Assembly (NCBI RefSeq): GCF_964291045.1
Contig: NZ_OZ197277.1
Coordinates: 1,550,001 to 1,614,000, forward strand
DNA from: PALSA-1444 sp964291045
Lineage (GTDB): Bacteria > Chlamydiota > Chlamydiia > Chlamydiales > Rhabdochlamydiaceae
DNA length: 64,000 bases
Direction: 5' to 3'
This document shows positions 41,398 to 51,300 of this stretch, in pieces. The notes beneath the pieces were generated by a model. The model saw only the letters and a list, made by a program, of their open reading frames with translations. It was not told where the DNA came from and ran no database searches. Position 1 is the stretch's first letter. Every line of letters starts with the position of its first letter. A program made the position numbers and the translations under genes.

Positions 41398-44313
41398 ATG
41401 AATCAAAGCAAGTTAACCTATCTAGATCACAGACTCTCTCACCTAATTGAGCGATTTCCTCAATTTGTTGAACCGTCTATTTTGAAAGATCGCGACAGGC
41501 TCATTGCGTATTTTGATACAGATTTTGTTCAAAAAAGATCCCCTTCTCATCTTTTAAGACTCCTTCTTTCTCAACATCTACAAAAGAAAAAGCTCCTCAG
41601 CACCTACGCGCTTTCTCCTAAAAATAAAGCTGTTGAATTTCGCATCCTTCCTTTAGAGCTTCAGTACCCTTTTATCTCTAAAAAAATCATTGGAATCTTA
41701 GTGCAAATTGCTCTTCCTAACCGGTATGAGCTTTTTGATGAAGACATTTTTCAAAAAGCTGTCGAGCAACTTCTTCCTAAGCTCCATATGGTGAAAGGGT
41801 CTTTATATAAATTTCAAAGCCACTACGACACCATCCGAACGTTTTATGCCGAATTTGAAAAACCGGGTAATACCCCTTTTTCCACATCCGAGATCACCCT
41901 CCTGAAAAAATATTTAGGAAATGAATGTCTTGAACGGGTAGAAAAACTTGTTCCTTACGTGTTTAAAGTGCGAAATCAAGAAGAAGCTCTTCGTAATATT
42001 TTAACGTTAAGCCAAGAAATTGATAAATGTTCTGATCTTCCTCAAATCATGATTAGCTTTGAGACGCAAACCTCTGAGGAAATTACGTTTACAGTGATTG
42101 GGGTAAGAGCTGAAGATCATAAATCGATTTCCTTAGAAAACTTAACGCTTTCTAATACAAGTTGCAAATGGATTTTAGAACGGAAACAGCTGGTTCGGTA
42201 TCTCCAAGATCATGAACCGATTGTTGCCTATTTATTCCGTGTCCTTCTCATTCCTGATACCACGGTTTTACGCAGTGACGGCTCATTAAATTTCTTTGCA
42301 GCAAGACAAAAAATTGCAGCTTTTCTAAAGTCAAAAATTGGGGAATATAGAGATTTTAATGGAGGCATTCTCATTAAACAAGAAGAGGTTCTCTCTTCTC
42401 TTAGAACAAACTTTCCTCATATCTCCTCTGAACAGGTGGAAAACATCTTTTACTCGATTTCTCCGATTGAAATGCAGACGATATTACCCAAGACAACTCT
42501 TCAAACTCTCATTGATTTAACCATTCAAATTTCGAATCTCTCTTTAAATGGGATCTACGACTACCACCTCATCTCCAGTTCTAAGCCTCCCTTTTTAATT
42601 GCTATTTTAAAAATTCCCTTTGGCCCTCTTTATGACAAAGCTAAAGACCATCTAGCGTCTGCGGATTTTCCCGAACATATTCAATCGGTTTTCTCCTTTA
42701 GCACTAAAGACGCCTATATTTTTGGCTATCTCGTGACACTTGAGGATCAAAAATTTTGCGATAAGTTTGTAGAGGCGTTAAGTAAACTCCTCTCTTACTG
42801 GTCTGATGAAGCCAAAAAGCTCAAAACCCTTCGCTTAAGTTTAACAACGTCTATCCACTCTCTAGATCCTCGGATTGGGGGTGATGCCGTGTCTTCCATT
42901 TTCTTAAAGCTTCTCTTTGAAGGGTTAACACGGATCGGTCCAACAGGGCAATTAGAACTTGCGATTGCGCATCATATTGAACAGTCTGAAGATTTAAAAA
43001 CCTACTTCTTCCACCTGAAACCCTCCTTTTGGTCTAATGGAGATCCTTTAACTAGTCACGACTTTGAATATGCATGGAAAAAAATATTATCTCCTGACTT
43101 CCATTCTCCTTATAGCTACCTCTTTTTCTGCATTAAAAATGCTGAAAAAGCCAAAAAGCAACTTGTCCCTATGCAATCTGTCGGGATTCATAGTGTCAAT
43201 GACCACCTTCTGAAAGTTGAGCTCACCTCCATTTCTCCGCATTTTCTGGAAATGCTCTCTCTTCCTATTTTCTCCCCGATTCACATACTCCATGACACCA
43301 ATATTCCCAATTGGCCTTTTGAAGAAAATGGACGTTATGTGTGTAACGGAGCTTTTAAAATTGAAAAAAATAATAATGATAACAGCTATATTTTCGTTAA
43401 AAGCCCGCTCTATTGGGAAAAAAATCGCATCACCCTTGATAGGGTCATGGTGACACGCAGTCACCACTCGCAAAGTCTTGAACTGTTCCTCAATAACCAA
43501 ATTCATTGGTTAGGAGCGCCTCTTGGAGCGTGGGATCCTCAAATTAAGCAAAATACAACGGATGTGGTTATGAACCACCCGGATAACGGGATTTTCTGGG
43601 CTGTGTGTGAAACCAGTCACCCGCTTCTTTGTAATGCCAAAATTAGAAGGGCTTTAAGTGTAGCCATTGACCGAGAAGCGCTTCTTACCTCCATCAACTA
43701 CCCAAATGACCCAGCATTTTCCTTCCTCCCTCCTATGCACAGTCAAATCACTGAAAACCCTTACCCTTTTTCTGTAGAAGAGGCGCAGGCGTTATGGAAA
43801 GAGGGACTCATCGAGACAGGGTTTTCTGAACATAATCTCCCTCTCATTGAAATCAATTTTACAGGGTTCATTGGAAAACGTTCTGCAGAAGCTGTTTGCA
43901 GCTCTTGGCAATCTGTTCTTAAAGCCAATTGCCGCATTCAAGGACTTGAATTTAAAGAGTTCATTAATAACTTAGGGGCTAAACAGTTTCATGTCAGCTT
44001 AGTTCGTTGGCAACCTTGGGTTAACGATCCTTTCTACACGTTAAACTGCTTTTTAAGTAGTGAAAGCTCTTATAGCTTTACGCACTGCTTAGATCCTAAT
44101 ACCATCGAACTCATCAGGTTAGCGCAAAGAGAAACAGACCCTGAAACGCAGAAAAAATATCTCAAAAGTATTGAAGAAGAGTTTATCCGGGAAAGCTTTA
44201 TCCTCCCTCTATTTAAAACGTATTATCAATCCGTTAGAAAAAAGAACTTCAAGTTTAAGATCAATCATACGGTGATGGATTTTAAATGGGGACATCTAGA
44301 AGCAGAGTCTTAG
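41398..44313 (+). CDS. Unknown N-terminal domain fused to an OppA-type (SBP_bac_5) solute-binding domain
   Basis: A 971-residue protein. From about residue 481 it follows family-5 peptide-binding proteins: 'SLDPRIGGDAVSSIFLKLLFEGL', 'WSNGDPLTSHDFEYAWKKIL', 'ALSVAIDREALL' and 'DPFYTL', ending 'ESFILPLFKTYY'. Residues 1-480 match nothing I recognise and lack a signal peptide, lipobox or transmembrane helix, so the binding domain seems cytoplasmic or specially secreted. A loose parallel is SgrR, a cytoplasmic regulator with a C-terminal SBP_bac_5 domain, but no helix-turn-helix is visible here. No ABC permease or ATPase lies nearby. Confidence 0.7.
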   Translation: MNQSKLTYLDHRLSHLIERFPQFVEPSILKDRDRLIAYFDTDFVQKRSPSHLLRLLLSQHLQKKKLLSTYALSPKNKAVEFRILPLELQYPFISKKIIGILVQIALPNRYELFDEDIFQKAVEQLLPKLHMVKGSLYKFQSHYDTIRTFYAEFEKPGNTPFSTSEITLLKKYLGNECLERVEKLVPYVFKVRNQEEALRNILTLSQEIDKCSDLPQIMISFETQTSEEITFTVIGVRAEDHKSISLENLTLSNTSCKWILERKQLVRYLQDHEPIVAYLFRVLLIPDTTVLRSDGSLNFFAARQKIAAFLKSKIGEYRDFNGGILIKQEEVLSSLRTNFPHISSEQVENIFYSISPIEMQTILPKTTLQTLIDLTIQISNLSLNGIYDYHLISSSKPPFLIAILKIPFGPLYDKAKDHLASADFPEHIQSVFSFSTKDAYIFGYLVTLEDQKFCDKFVEALSKLLSYWSDEAKKLKTLRLSLTTSIHSLDPRIGGDAVSSIFLKLLFEGLTRIGPTGQLELAIAHHIEQSEDLKTYFFHLKPSFWSNGDPLTSHDFEYAWKKILSPDFHSPYSYLFFCIKNAEKAKKQLVPMQSVGIHSVNDHLLKVELTSISPHFLEMLSLPIFSPIHILHDTNIPNWPFEENGRYVCNGAFKIEKNNNDNSYIFVKSPLYWEKNRITLDRVMVTRSHHSQSLELFLNNQIHWLGAPLGAWDPQIKQNTTDVVMNHPDNGIFWAVCETSHPLLCNAKIRRALSVAIDREALLTSINYPNDPAFSFLPPMHSQITENPYPFSVEEAQALWKEGLIETGFSEHNLPLIEINFTGFIGKRSAEAVCSSWQSVLKANCRIQGLEFKEFINNLGAKQFHVSLVRWQPWVNDPFYTLNCFLSSESSYSFTHCLDPNTIELIRLAQRETDPETQKKYLKSIEEEFIRESFILPLFKTYYQSVRKKNFKFKINHTVMDFKWGHLEAES

Positions 44314-44625
44314 AATTTTTCCCTTGGGATTTCCTATGCTAAAAGACTGTATAGCAAATTTTTTTTCTTAAGCTCTAGCTCGTTAATCCCTATTGATCTC
44401 TCTTATAAACGGCTTTAAGTATCTCTAGTTATTTTTCAAAAATTGTGACCGAAGAATCTTCATATCAGTAGATATCCGTGATGATCTCAAGATGAAATAA
44501 CCTTCTTCATTGTCTCATTTTTATATAATATTGGGGATCATAGATGATGATGCCCTCCCTAGAAAACCGGGGTAAGATGGGAGGAGAATCCTCCCTTTAA
44601 AAAGATCTTAGTCTTTGAAGTTTCC
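44314..44625. other. 312-base convergent intergenic region
   Basis: Between the ends of the OppA-fusion gene and trxA. It contains the hairpin at 44579-44595 and no credible frame. Confidence 0.5.
44579..44598 (+). terminator. GC-rich hairpin, possible terminator
   Basis: GGGAGGA and TCCTCCC enclose GAA, followed by only TTT on the plus strand. It lies between convergent genes, 30 bases past the trxA stop; a weak terminator at best. Confidence 0.45.
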
Positions 44626-44946
44626 TTAAGAAATAGCGGATAGAACAAACTCTTTAATCGCTTTTGCATCTCTTAACCCTACAATACGGCCCACTTCTTT
44701 CCCTTCTTTAAATAAAATTAACGCAGGAATGGAGGTGATTTGATACTGCTCAGACACTCTTTGGGCATGATCAACATTGATTTGAACAATCGATGCTTGA
44801 TGCTCTACTTCTTTTGCAACAGTTTGAAGATGAGGGATAAGTGCTCTACAGGGACCACACCAATCTGCGTAAAAATCCACTAAGACAACTCCGCTCTCTA
44901 TCTCTGCTAAAAACTCGCTTTCAGAAATTACTTTTAAATGGCTCAT
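44626..44946 (-). CDS. trxA: Thioredoxin
   Basis: A 106-residue thioredoxin with active site 'WCGPC' (Cys30/Cys33), 'VDFYADW' before it and cis-proline segment 'ITSIPALILFKEGKEV'. It reduces cytoplasmic disulfides. Standard length and single domain. Confidence 0.96.
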   Translation of the reverse strand: MSHLKVISESEFLAEIESGVVLVDFYADWCGPCRALIPHLQTVAKEVEHQASIVQINVDHAQRVSEQYQITSIPALILFKEGKEVGRIVGLRDAKAIKEFVLSAIS

Positions 44947-45001
44947 ATAGACTCCTAAAGCTTTATTATAGAATCCATTCTCAGAAAATGCAAGAAGAAG
45001 G

Positions 45002-45007
45002 TATAAT
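45002..45007 (+). promoter_or_regulatory. -10 element of tRNA-Leu
   Basis: A consensus TATAAT lies 13 bases before the tRNA 5' end. No clear -35 box is seen at the matching distance. Confidence 0.5.
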
Positions 45008-45019
45008 GCTTAAGATCAT

Positions 45020-45103
45020 GCGGCCATGGCGGAATTGGCAGACGCGCTAGATTCAGGTTCTAGTCAAGGCAACTTGGTGGATGTTCGAGTCATCTTGGCC
45101 GCA
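45020..45103 (+). tRNA. tRNA-Leu (CAG anticodon)
   Basis: An 84-mer with GCGGCCA acceptor, GGCAGACGCGCTAG D arm region, anticodon CAG in GATTCAGGTTC, a long variable arm (CAAGGCAACTTGG), GTTCGAGTC T loop region, TGGCCGC plus A. CCA is not encoded. Confidence 0.95.
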
Positions 45104-45110
45104 TTGTTCT

Positions 45111-45773
45111 TTAGGGAGGGATTCCCTCTCCCCCTTTTTCCACCCACTCTTTTAAAGCCTCAACTGACTCTCGTAAGCATAGTGTGAGCTTTTCTTGCCC
45201 TTTTTTGGCATCTTCTTGCAAAAAGGCGTTAGCTAAAATAGGAGATCCAAACACAACATGTAGCTTACCTCCAAGTTTAGGAAATTTTCTCTTCCGACTC
45301 CACACCTCATAAGCCCCTTGAATGTACACCGGAATAATCGCTGTTTGAGACTTATACGCTAAGTAGGCAGGTCCCTGTTTAAACAGCTGAAGCTCTCCTG
45401 AAGGTGATCTTGTCCCTTCGGGGAAAATCATGATCTGATGACCCCTTTCTAAAAGAGCGCATGTCTGTTTTAACACTTCAGCATGCCCTTTATGAGTCAC
45501 GACAGGATGGGCATTTAAATTTCTAATCAAAGATCCAAAGATCTTATTTTTAAAAAGAGATGCTTTAGCTAAAAAGTGCACAGGTTGGAGCCAACTGGTC
45601 GCAACAAGGGGAGGATCAAAAAAAGAGGTGTGATTGGGAGCTAAAATAGCGCCATGAGGATAAAAATGTTCTAACCCGCTTACCTTGATGTGGTAAAAGA
45701 GATGAAAAAATACCCTAGTAAAAAAGAGAATAAAGCGGTAGAGAAATGACCCTTTTGTAGTTTTAGAAATCAA
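45111..45773 (-). CDS. plsC: 1-acyl-sn-glycerol-3-phosphate acyltransferase
   Basis: A 220-residue membrane-associated enzyme making phosphatidic acid. The HX4D motif is 'NHTSFFD', 'FPEGTRS' is the second acyltransferase block, and a hydrophobic N-terminal anchor precedes them. No ATG is available; I propose TTG at 45773, which overlaps the cmk stop (TTGA) and has AAGGAG seven bases upstream. An in-frame TTG at 45794 is the alternative. Order uppS-cdsA-cmk-plsC is chlamydial. Confidence 0.93.
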   Translation of the reverse strand: MISKTTKGSFLYRFILFFTRVFFHLFYHIKVSGLEHFYPHGAILAPNHTSFFDPPLVATSWLQPVHFLAKASLFKNKIFGSLIRNLNAHPVVTHKGHAEVLKQTCALLERGHQIMIFPEGTRSPSGELQLFKQGPAYLAYKSQTAIIPVYIQGAYEVWSRKRKFPKLGGKLHVVFGSPILANAFLQEDAKKGQEKLTLCLRESVEALKEWVEKGGEGIPP

Positions 45774-46441
45774 CGAGTTTCTCCTTGCTGACAATAGGTG
45801 ACAATACGGCGCACCACTTCTTCAAGGGTAAGGTGGGAAGTATCAATCTCTTCACTCTTTAGAGGCTTTTGTAAAGGGGCAAGCTTTCTTGAAGAATCCA
45901 GCAAGTCTCTTTGGTTAATTTGCTCTAAAATCTCTAAATAAGAACACCTAGACTCTATCTTTTTATCTTGAAGCTCCATCCACCGTCTCCGTGCCCGGAT
46001 TTCAGGAGCAGCTGTTAAGAAAAACTTAAAATCTGCATGAGGAAAGACGACAGATCCCATATCCCTTCCTTCAAAAACGCCTCCCTGACTCTCTGCCCAA
46101 GCTCTTTGCATATCCCATAATAGATGTCTTACCGCAGGTATGGCAGAGATGAGAGAGACTTTCTCAGTGACTTCTTGAGACCGAATCTGTTCTGTCACAT
46201 CTTGATCATTAACCACATAAAGCGCCTCTTCTCCTACCCACTCTAGGGTAAAATGAAACTGCTTAAGGTAGTAATGAATAGACTCACTATCCTCTAGAGA
46301 AATAGGTTTATCCAGAAAAAAATATGTGACGGCTCTATACATCGCTCCTGTATCAAAATAGGGGAGAAAAAGCTCTTTTGCCACCCGCTTTGCAATGGTT
46401 GTTTTTCCAGTTCCAGCTGGCCCGTCAATGGTAATAATCAC
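45770..46441 (-). CDS. cmk: Cytidylate kinase
   Basis: A 223-residue CMP/dCMP kinase. P-loop 'GPAGTGKTTIAKR' (7-19), 'YFDTGAMYRAVTYF', 'FEGRDMGSVVFPHADFKFFLTA' and 'INQRDLLDSSRKLAPL' are all family blocks. It lies 12 bases after cdsA. Confidence 0.96.
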   Translation of the reverse strand: MIITIDGPAGTGKTTIAKRVAKELFLPYFDTGAMYRAVTYFFLDKPISLEDSESIHYYLKQFHFTLEWVGEEALYVVNDQDVTEQIRSQEVTEKVSLISAIPAVRHLLWDMQRAWAESQGGVFEGRDMGSVVFPHADFKFFLTAAPEIRARRRWMELQDKKIESRCSYLEILEQINQRDLLDSSRKLAPLQKPLKSEEIDTSHLTLEEVVRRIVTYCQQGETR

Positions 46442-46453
46442 GTAACATATTCC

Positions 46454-47293
46454 TTAAAATTGAATGAAAAAATAAACCATAGGAGAGGTGAGTAAAAGAG
46501 AATCAACAAGATCGAGCACTCCTCCAACTCCGGGTATTTTGTTACTGTCTTTAACCATGGCATCTCTTTTCAGAAGCGACTCAGCTAAATCTCCCACCTG
46601 TGCCAAAATACCAATCAAAATCCCTAGCCAAACAGATTGCGCTAAAGAGAGTCCATGCTGGCTCCCTATGACTGAGAAGAAGACACTTAAGCTAACCGCA
46701 AAGCAAAATCCGCCAATAGCTCCTTCGATGGTCTTTTTAGGGCTGAGCTCTAGGGCAAGAGGGCGTTTGCCCCATAATTTACCCACAAAGTACCCTCCGA
46801 TATCACTCACTTTAGTCACTGCAATGAGATAAATGAGCCAAAATCTCCCCCCTTTTCCAAGAGATGGAGCGTATAAAATGGCTAAGAGCATGCTAAGAGG
46901 AAATGACAAATAACACACCCCAAAAAACTCCGCTGCAACAGAGAGAATGGCATTTTTACACGCATGAAACCTTGCGATAAAAAGAGAGATGAGTCCTAAA
47001 ATGATCAGGGGAAAAATTAAAGGCGCTTTATGCGGATAGACAAATGCAGCATAAAGGGCAAAGGTTCCTAGCATCGTCACAATAACCATACGCCTTTGAT
47101 CCACAGGAATCCCTTTAGCACTTGCTAATTTTCCATATTCCCACACTCCAATTCCTGATAACACCATCGTCAAAATCACAAGGAGCGCATGAATCCACGG
47201 GTTATAGGCAAAGAAGAAAAGAAATGTCATCACGGCAACTGCCATGCCTGTAAAAACTAGCCGGTTTAAAAATTCACTCTTACTCTTTAACAT
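46454..47293 (-). CDS. cdsA: Phosphatidate cytidylyltransferase
   Basis: A 279-residue multi-pass membrane enzyme making CDP-diacylglycerol. 'ELSPKKTIEGAIGG' and 'GDLAESLLKRDAMVKDSNKIPGVGG' are diagnostic. The signature normally reading PGHGGxLDRxDS is 'PGVGG' followed by 'VLDLVDS', so the His and Arg of the motif are replaced. It overlaps uppS by seven bases. Confidence 0.94.
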   Translation of the reverse strand: MLKSKSEFLNRLVFTGMAVAVMTFLFFFAYNPWIHALLVILTMVLSGIGVWEYGKLASAKGIPVDQRRMVIVTMLGTFALYAAFVYPHKAPLIFPLIILGLISLFIARFHACKNAILSVAAEFFGVCYLSFPLSMLLAILYAPSLGKGGRFWLIYLIAVTKVSDIGGYFVGKLWGKRPLALELSPKKTIEGAIGGFCFAVSLSVFFSVIGSQHGLSLAQSVWLGILIGILAQVGDLAESLLKRDAMVKDSNKIPGVGGVLDLVDSLLLTSPMVYFFIQF

Positions 47294-48054
47294 CCGATAC
47301 GCCTGTTTCGTTTTTGAAATTCAGTGATTGCTTCCTTAAGATGGCCTTCATCAAAATCTGGCCATAATGTATTTGTTATATACAATTCTGAATAAGAACT
47401 CTGCCATAAAAGAAAATTACTGAGCCGGTGCTCTCCGCTTGTCCGAATGATTAAATCGGGATCTTTCCAAGAAGCGGTATCTAAATACCTCCCAATTAAC
47501 GTCTCTGTAATTTCTTCTTTTTTTAAATGCCCTTTTTCATGATCTTCCATCATCTGCATGAAAGCCCGTCTCATATCGTCTCTTGCCCCGTAATTGATCG
47601 CAAGAACAAGATCAATATTTTTCCCTTGAGAAGTTGACTTTGTAATCTCTTCTAAACAGGTGATGAGTTTTACGGGAAGGCGGCTTAAATCCCCAATTGT
47701 TTTAACTCTTACCCCTTCTTTAATCATCTGAGCTTTGCGGCTATTTAAATGAATTCTAAGAAGTGTCATGATGATTTGAATTTCTTCTAGTGACCTGCTC
47801 CAATTTTCTGTAGAAAACGTATAAACTGTTAAAACCTTGACTCCTAGATGGATGGCTGACTGAACTGTACGGAAAAGCGCTTGCGCTCCTTGCCAATGCC
47901 CCACTAGAGAAGGAAGCCCTCTTTGTTTTGCCCATCTTCTATTGCCATCCATGATGATAGCAACATGGTGAGGAAGCAGAGCTTTTTGCATCTCTTGATG
48001 AGGATGTGCAGGTTCTCTTTCCAATTTTAGTCTCCATTGATCTCTTTCTGTCAT
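47287..48054 (-). CDS. uppS: Isoprenyl transferase (undecaprenyl diphosphate synthase)
   Basis: A 255-residue cis-prenyltransferase producing the lipid carrier for envelope polymers. 'HHVAIIMDGNRRWAKQRGL' near residue 30, 'VYTFSTENW' and 'DLIIRTSGEHRLSNFLLWQSSYSELY' are conserved. A TTG at 48060 opens the frame, but ATG 48054 is preferred. First gene of the uppS-cdsA-cmk-plsC operon. Confidence 0.95.
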   Translation of the reverse strand: MTERDQWRLKLEREPAHPHQEMQKALLPHHVAIIMDGNRRWAKQRGLPSLVGHWQGAQALFRTVQSAIHLGVKVLTVYTFSTENWSRSLEEIQIIMTLLRIHLNSRKAQMIKEGVRVKTIGDLSRLPVKLITCLEEITKSTSQGKNIDLVLAINYGARDDMRRAFMQMMEDHEKGHLKKEEITETLIGRYLDTASWKDPDLIIRTSGEHRLSNFLLWQSSYSELYITNTLWPDFDEGHLKEAITEFQKRNRRIGC

Positions 48055-48351
48055 CAGCAATAGCTGATCTTAAATATAGGCGCTTTAAATTTTTTAAGTT
48101 AAATTCATTTACCACAAAAACTAAAGATCTACCCCTCTTTTTACAGTTGAAAATAGCGTGATAAAACTTTCAAGCCAAGAAGAGAAATCATATGCGGAGA
48201 GAGCAAAAAAAGAAAGCTTAAGCTCATCTTTATCTCCCTCTCATGATAGCTTCTAACGATTTTCCATTGAATTTTGAGAAAAGGGCAGGTATCTTAAAGC
48301 ATTGACCTTCATTCCAAGACAACTCTAAATTCGGCACATAAGGTAAGCGTG

Positions 48352-51300
48352 ATGGAAAAACCTAAACGATGGCATTTCTTTTTAATTATATCTGTTTTTA
48401 CTCTCACCCTTTATAACATCCTGCCCACCCTTTTCTTTTATACAAAACCTCTTAAAGATCCCATTCAAGAAAAAGAAGGGTATCAGATTGCTAAGCAAAT
48501 TGCTCTTCGGGTAAATCAACTCGAACAAGAGGCGATAGATTTTACTCTGTCTTTTGCAAAGCTGATTGATGTGAGCCCCTTATCCATTGAAATAGATCCT
48601 ACCAATTGTCAGCTATTAACGATCAAGTTTCATCACCTAGAAGAGGCTAAGCGGTTTCGGTATTTATTTACGCAATCTCAAAGCTATCGCCATTTTGCCC
48701 CTTCAAAACTAGAGATTTGTGATCTTGATTTTACAAGTAAAAGTGTGACGCTGCAAAGAAAAATCCCAATTCACTTTAACCTAAAAAACATTCAAAGCTA
48801 TTTCACCTATGGAAAGATCAAAGAAGAGGATGGGACCTTTACACCGCTTTATCAAGATCTCATCCATGACCGTTTAAAAACAGTGATGCTCTCATTAGGA
48901 GGAGCATCCTCATCTTCTTTACTCATCCAATCTTCCTTGAAGCTACAAGATGCCTCTCATCAAGACACCTTAATGGCAATAGGAAAAAAGCTGTTAGAGA
49001 GTGCAAAACTTCTTGAAAAGCACCCCTCTTTGCGTAAACGGTACTTTGCCTCCTTTTCTCAAAACCCTTCCTTAAGAGGAAAAGAGTTTGTGACAAAGTG
49101 GCTCTTTGCCTTTGATAAGATTAAAGAAGGAATGCGTCTACAGCGGATTGAGCTTAGAAGCGAAAATCAAGAAGGTGTTTCTCAAGAAGCAAAAGAGCAA
49201 ACTATTCAAGAGCTTTTGCAGCAAGAAAATACGGTCTTAGAGATCACAGCGCTCATTCGAAAATACAAAGATGAATTTGCGGCAGGAAAAAATCCTTTAA
49301 ATAGTGAATCTATTCAAGCCCCGCTTCAAAATCTTAGCACAGTAGTTCATCAAACTTTTTCTCTTAAAGGGTGCCATCCGTTTATTGAAAGTGTGACTGT
49401 GAACGGGGAGTCTCTACAGTTTGAGCTCAATCTTTATGCAGATATCATCAAGGTAGAAGAGTGTAGTCCCCTGGTTGCTAAAGAGGGCCTCCTTCAGATC
49501 ATCAGTGATAACCTCTTTCTGTGCGCTCAAGCTGCAGAAGAGGCGCTAGAACCTCTTCTAGGATCCTACCGTATTCCTCTTGATCACTTAAGTCATGCTA
49601 ACGCGTTTCTTTTAATGGATTTAGAGCTGATCGGTCAAGCTGCCTCTGAGAGTATTAAGTCCACTTTAGAGAGCTATTGGACTCCCACACATCCTGATCT
49701 TAAGCGAGATGTTTTCCCTATTAAAGAATCTACTTCCTCGTCAGAAAAAACATGGGGACTCTTCATATCACCTCCTACATTTAACGCCCGGACAAATAGT
49801 TATCAACCCCTTTACATCCATGCTAAGGGACTCAATATCATCTTAAAGCAAGGAGAAAAGAGTGAAAATAGCCTCTTGCAGCAAGAGCTGTCTCACGATT
49901 TACAAGCTCTTCAGCATCTTTTAAAACAACAAGGATTTACCCTCTACTCTGTAGATGAAGAATCTGTCGTCTTTAAATCGGATATAGCCTCTTTTGATCT
50001 TTTGCAAGCAACAAGAGAAGAGTGGCATGTGCAAGGATCTAAACGGTATGCCGTATTAGAATTTTCAAATATTGAGCAAAGAATCCTCACAGAAAACCGG
50101 ATTGATGATCAAATTCATGAAGAGTTACTCAAGTGGAAAGATGACTACCATGCAGCTAGTGCCGGCGTAAAAAATATATCTCCCTTTGCGATTCCTAAAC
50201 CTACCCAAAGCGCTTTTTTAAGTAATTTAAAACTCAGTTTTATCAAATATTTCCGAGGAGATAATAGGAAAATCCTTCAATGGGGCCTAGATCTTTCAGG
50301 AGGAAAAACTCTGCAAATTGAGCTCCAAGATCGTCATGGAAAACAGGTCGCCAATGAAGAGAGCTTAAAGCAAGGGATGCATGAACTCTATAGCAGAGTG
50401 AATAAAATGGGCATCTCTGAAGTGAGCATTCGTCAAGAAGGAAAGCATTTAGCTCTTGATTTTCCAGGATCACACGCGCTCTCTCCTAAAGAGTTAGTCA
50501 GAGCCTCTTCGATGTTTTTTCATATTGTCAATGAAAAATTCATGACAAACCCCTTGCTTAAGCAAACAAGTGATACCTTTTTAAAAGAGGTGTGGCAAGA
50601 GGCGATGACAGCAGGTAAAAAAGAGCTCTCTGATATTCAGCTCATTGCCTGGAACCGTCTACATGGAAAGCAAGAAGAGATTCCTTTCTTAAGAACAGAG
50701 GCATCTCAAACCCTTTATGATGCAGGGCTCCGGCTTGCGCACCCTTTTGAAGAAGAGTCTAGTTCTTTGTTTGACACTTCCTTATCAAAAATTGCCCTCT
50801 TTAAAGAGGCTGCGTATAAAGCGCACCCTTTAACTCTTGTTTTTGCGCATTACGCCCTAGAAGGGGCGCATTTAGACCATATTGAGGCAAGTTACGACGC
50901 CTCTAAAGGAAATATACTCTCTTTTACAGTGAAAAAAACGGCCTTATCTAACGATAAGACACTCTTTTCTCCTCAAGAAGATCTCTACACCTGGTCGTCA
51001 GCTTTTTGTGAAGAGAAGATCAAAGGGACACCGCTTGAAAAGGAGTCAAATGGAAGAGGGTGGAAAATGGCTGTTATTTTAAATGGCCACGTTATCGCAG
51101 AGCCGTCCCTTTCTTCTCCCATTAAAGAAAGCGCTTCTCTCACAGGCAACTTTACACAAAGAGAAATCCGTCAGTTAGAATTAGATCTAAAAGCTGGATC
51201 TTTAAGCTTTACCCCCAAAATTTTATCGGAAAATAATGTGAGTCCAGAGCTGGGGAAACAAGAGCGAAATACCGCGATTTTAGGCATGATGACCTCTCTT

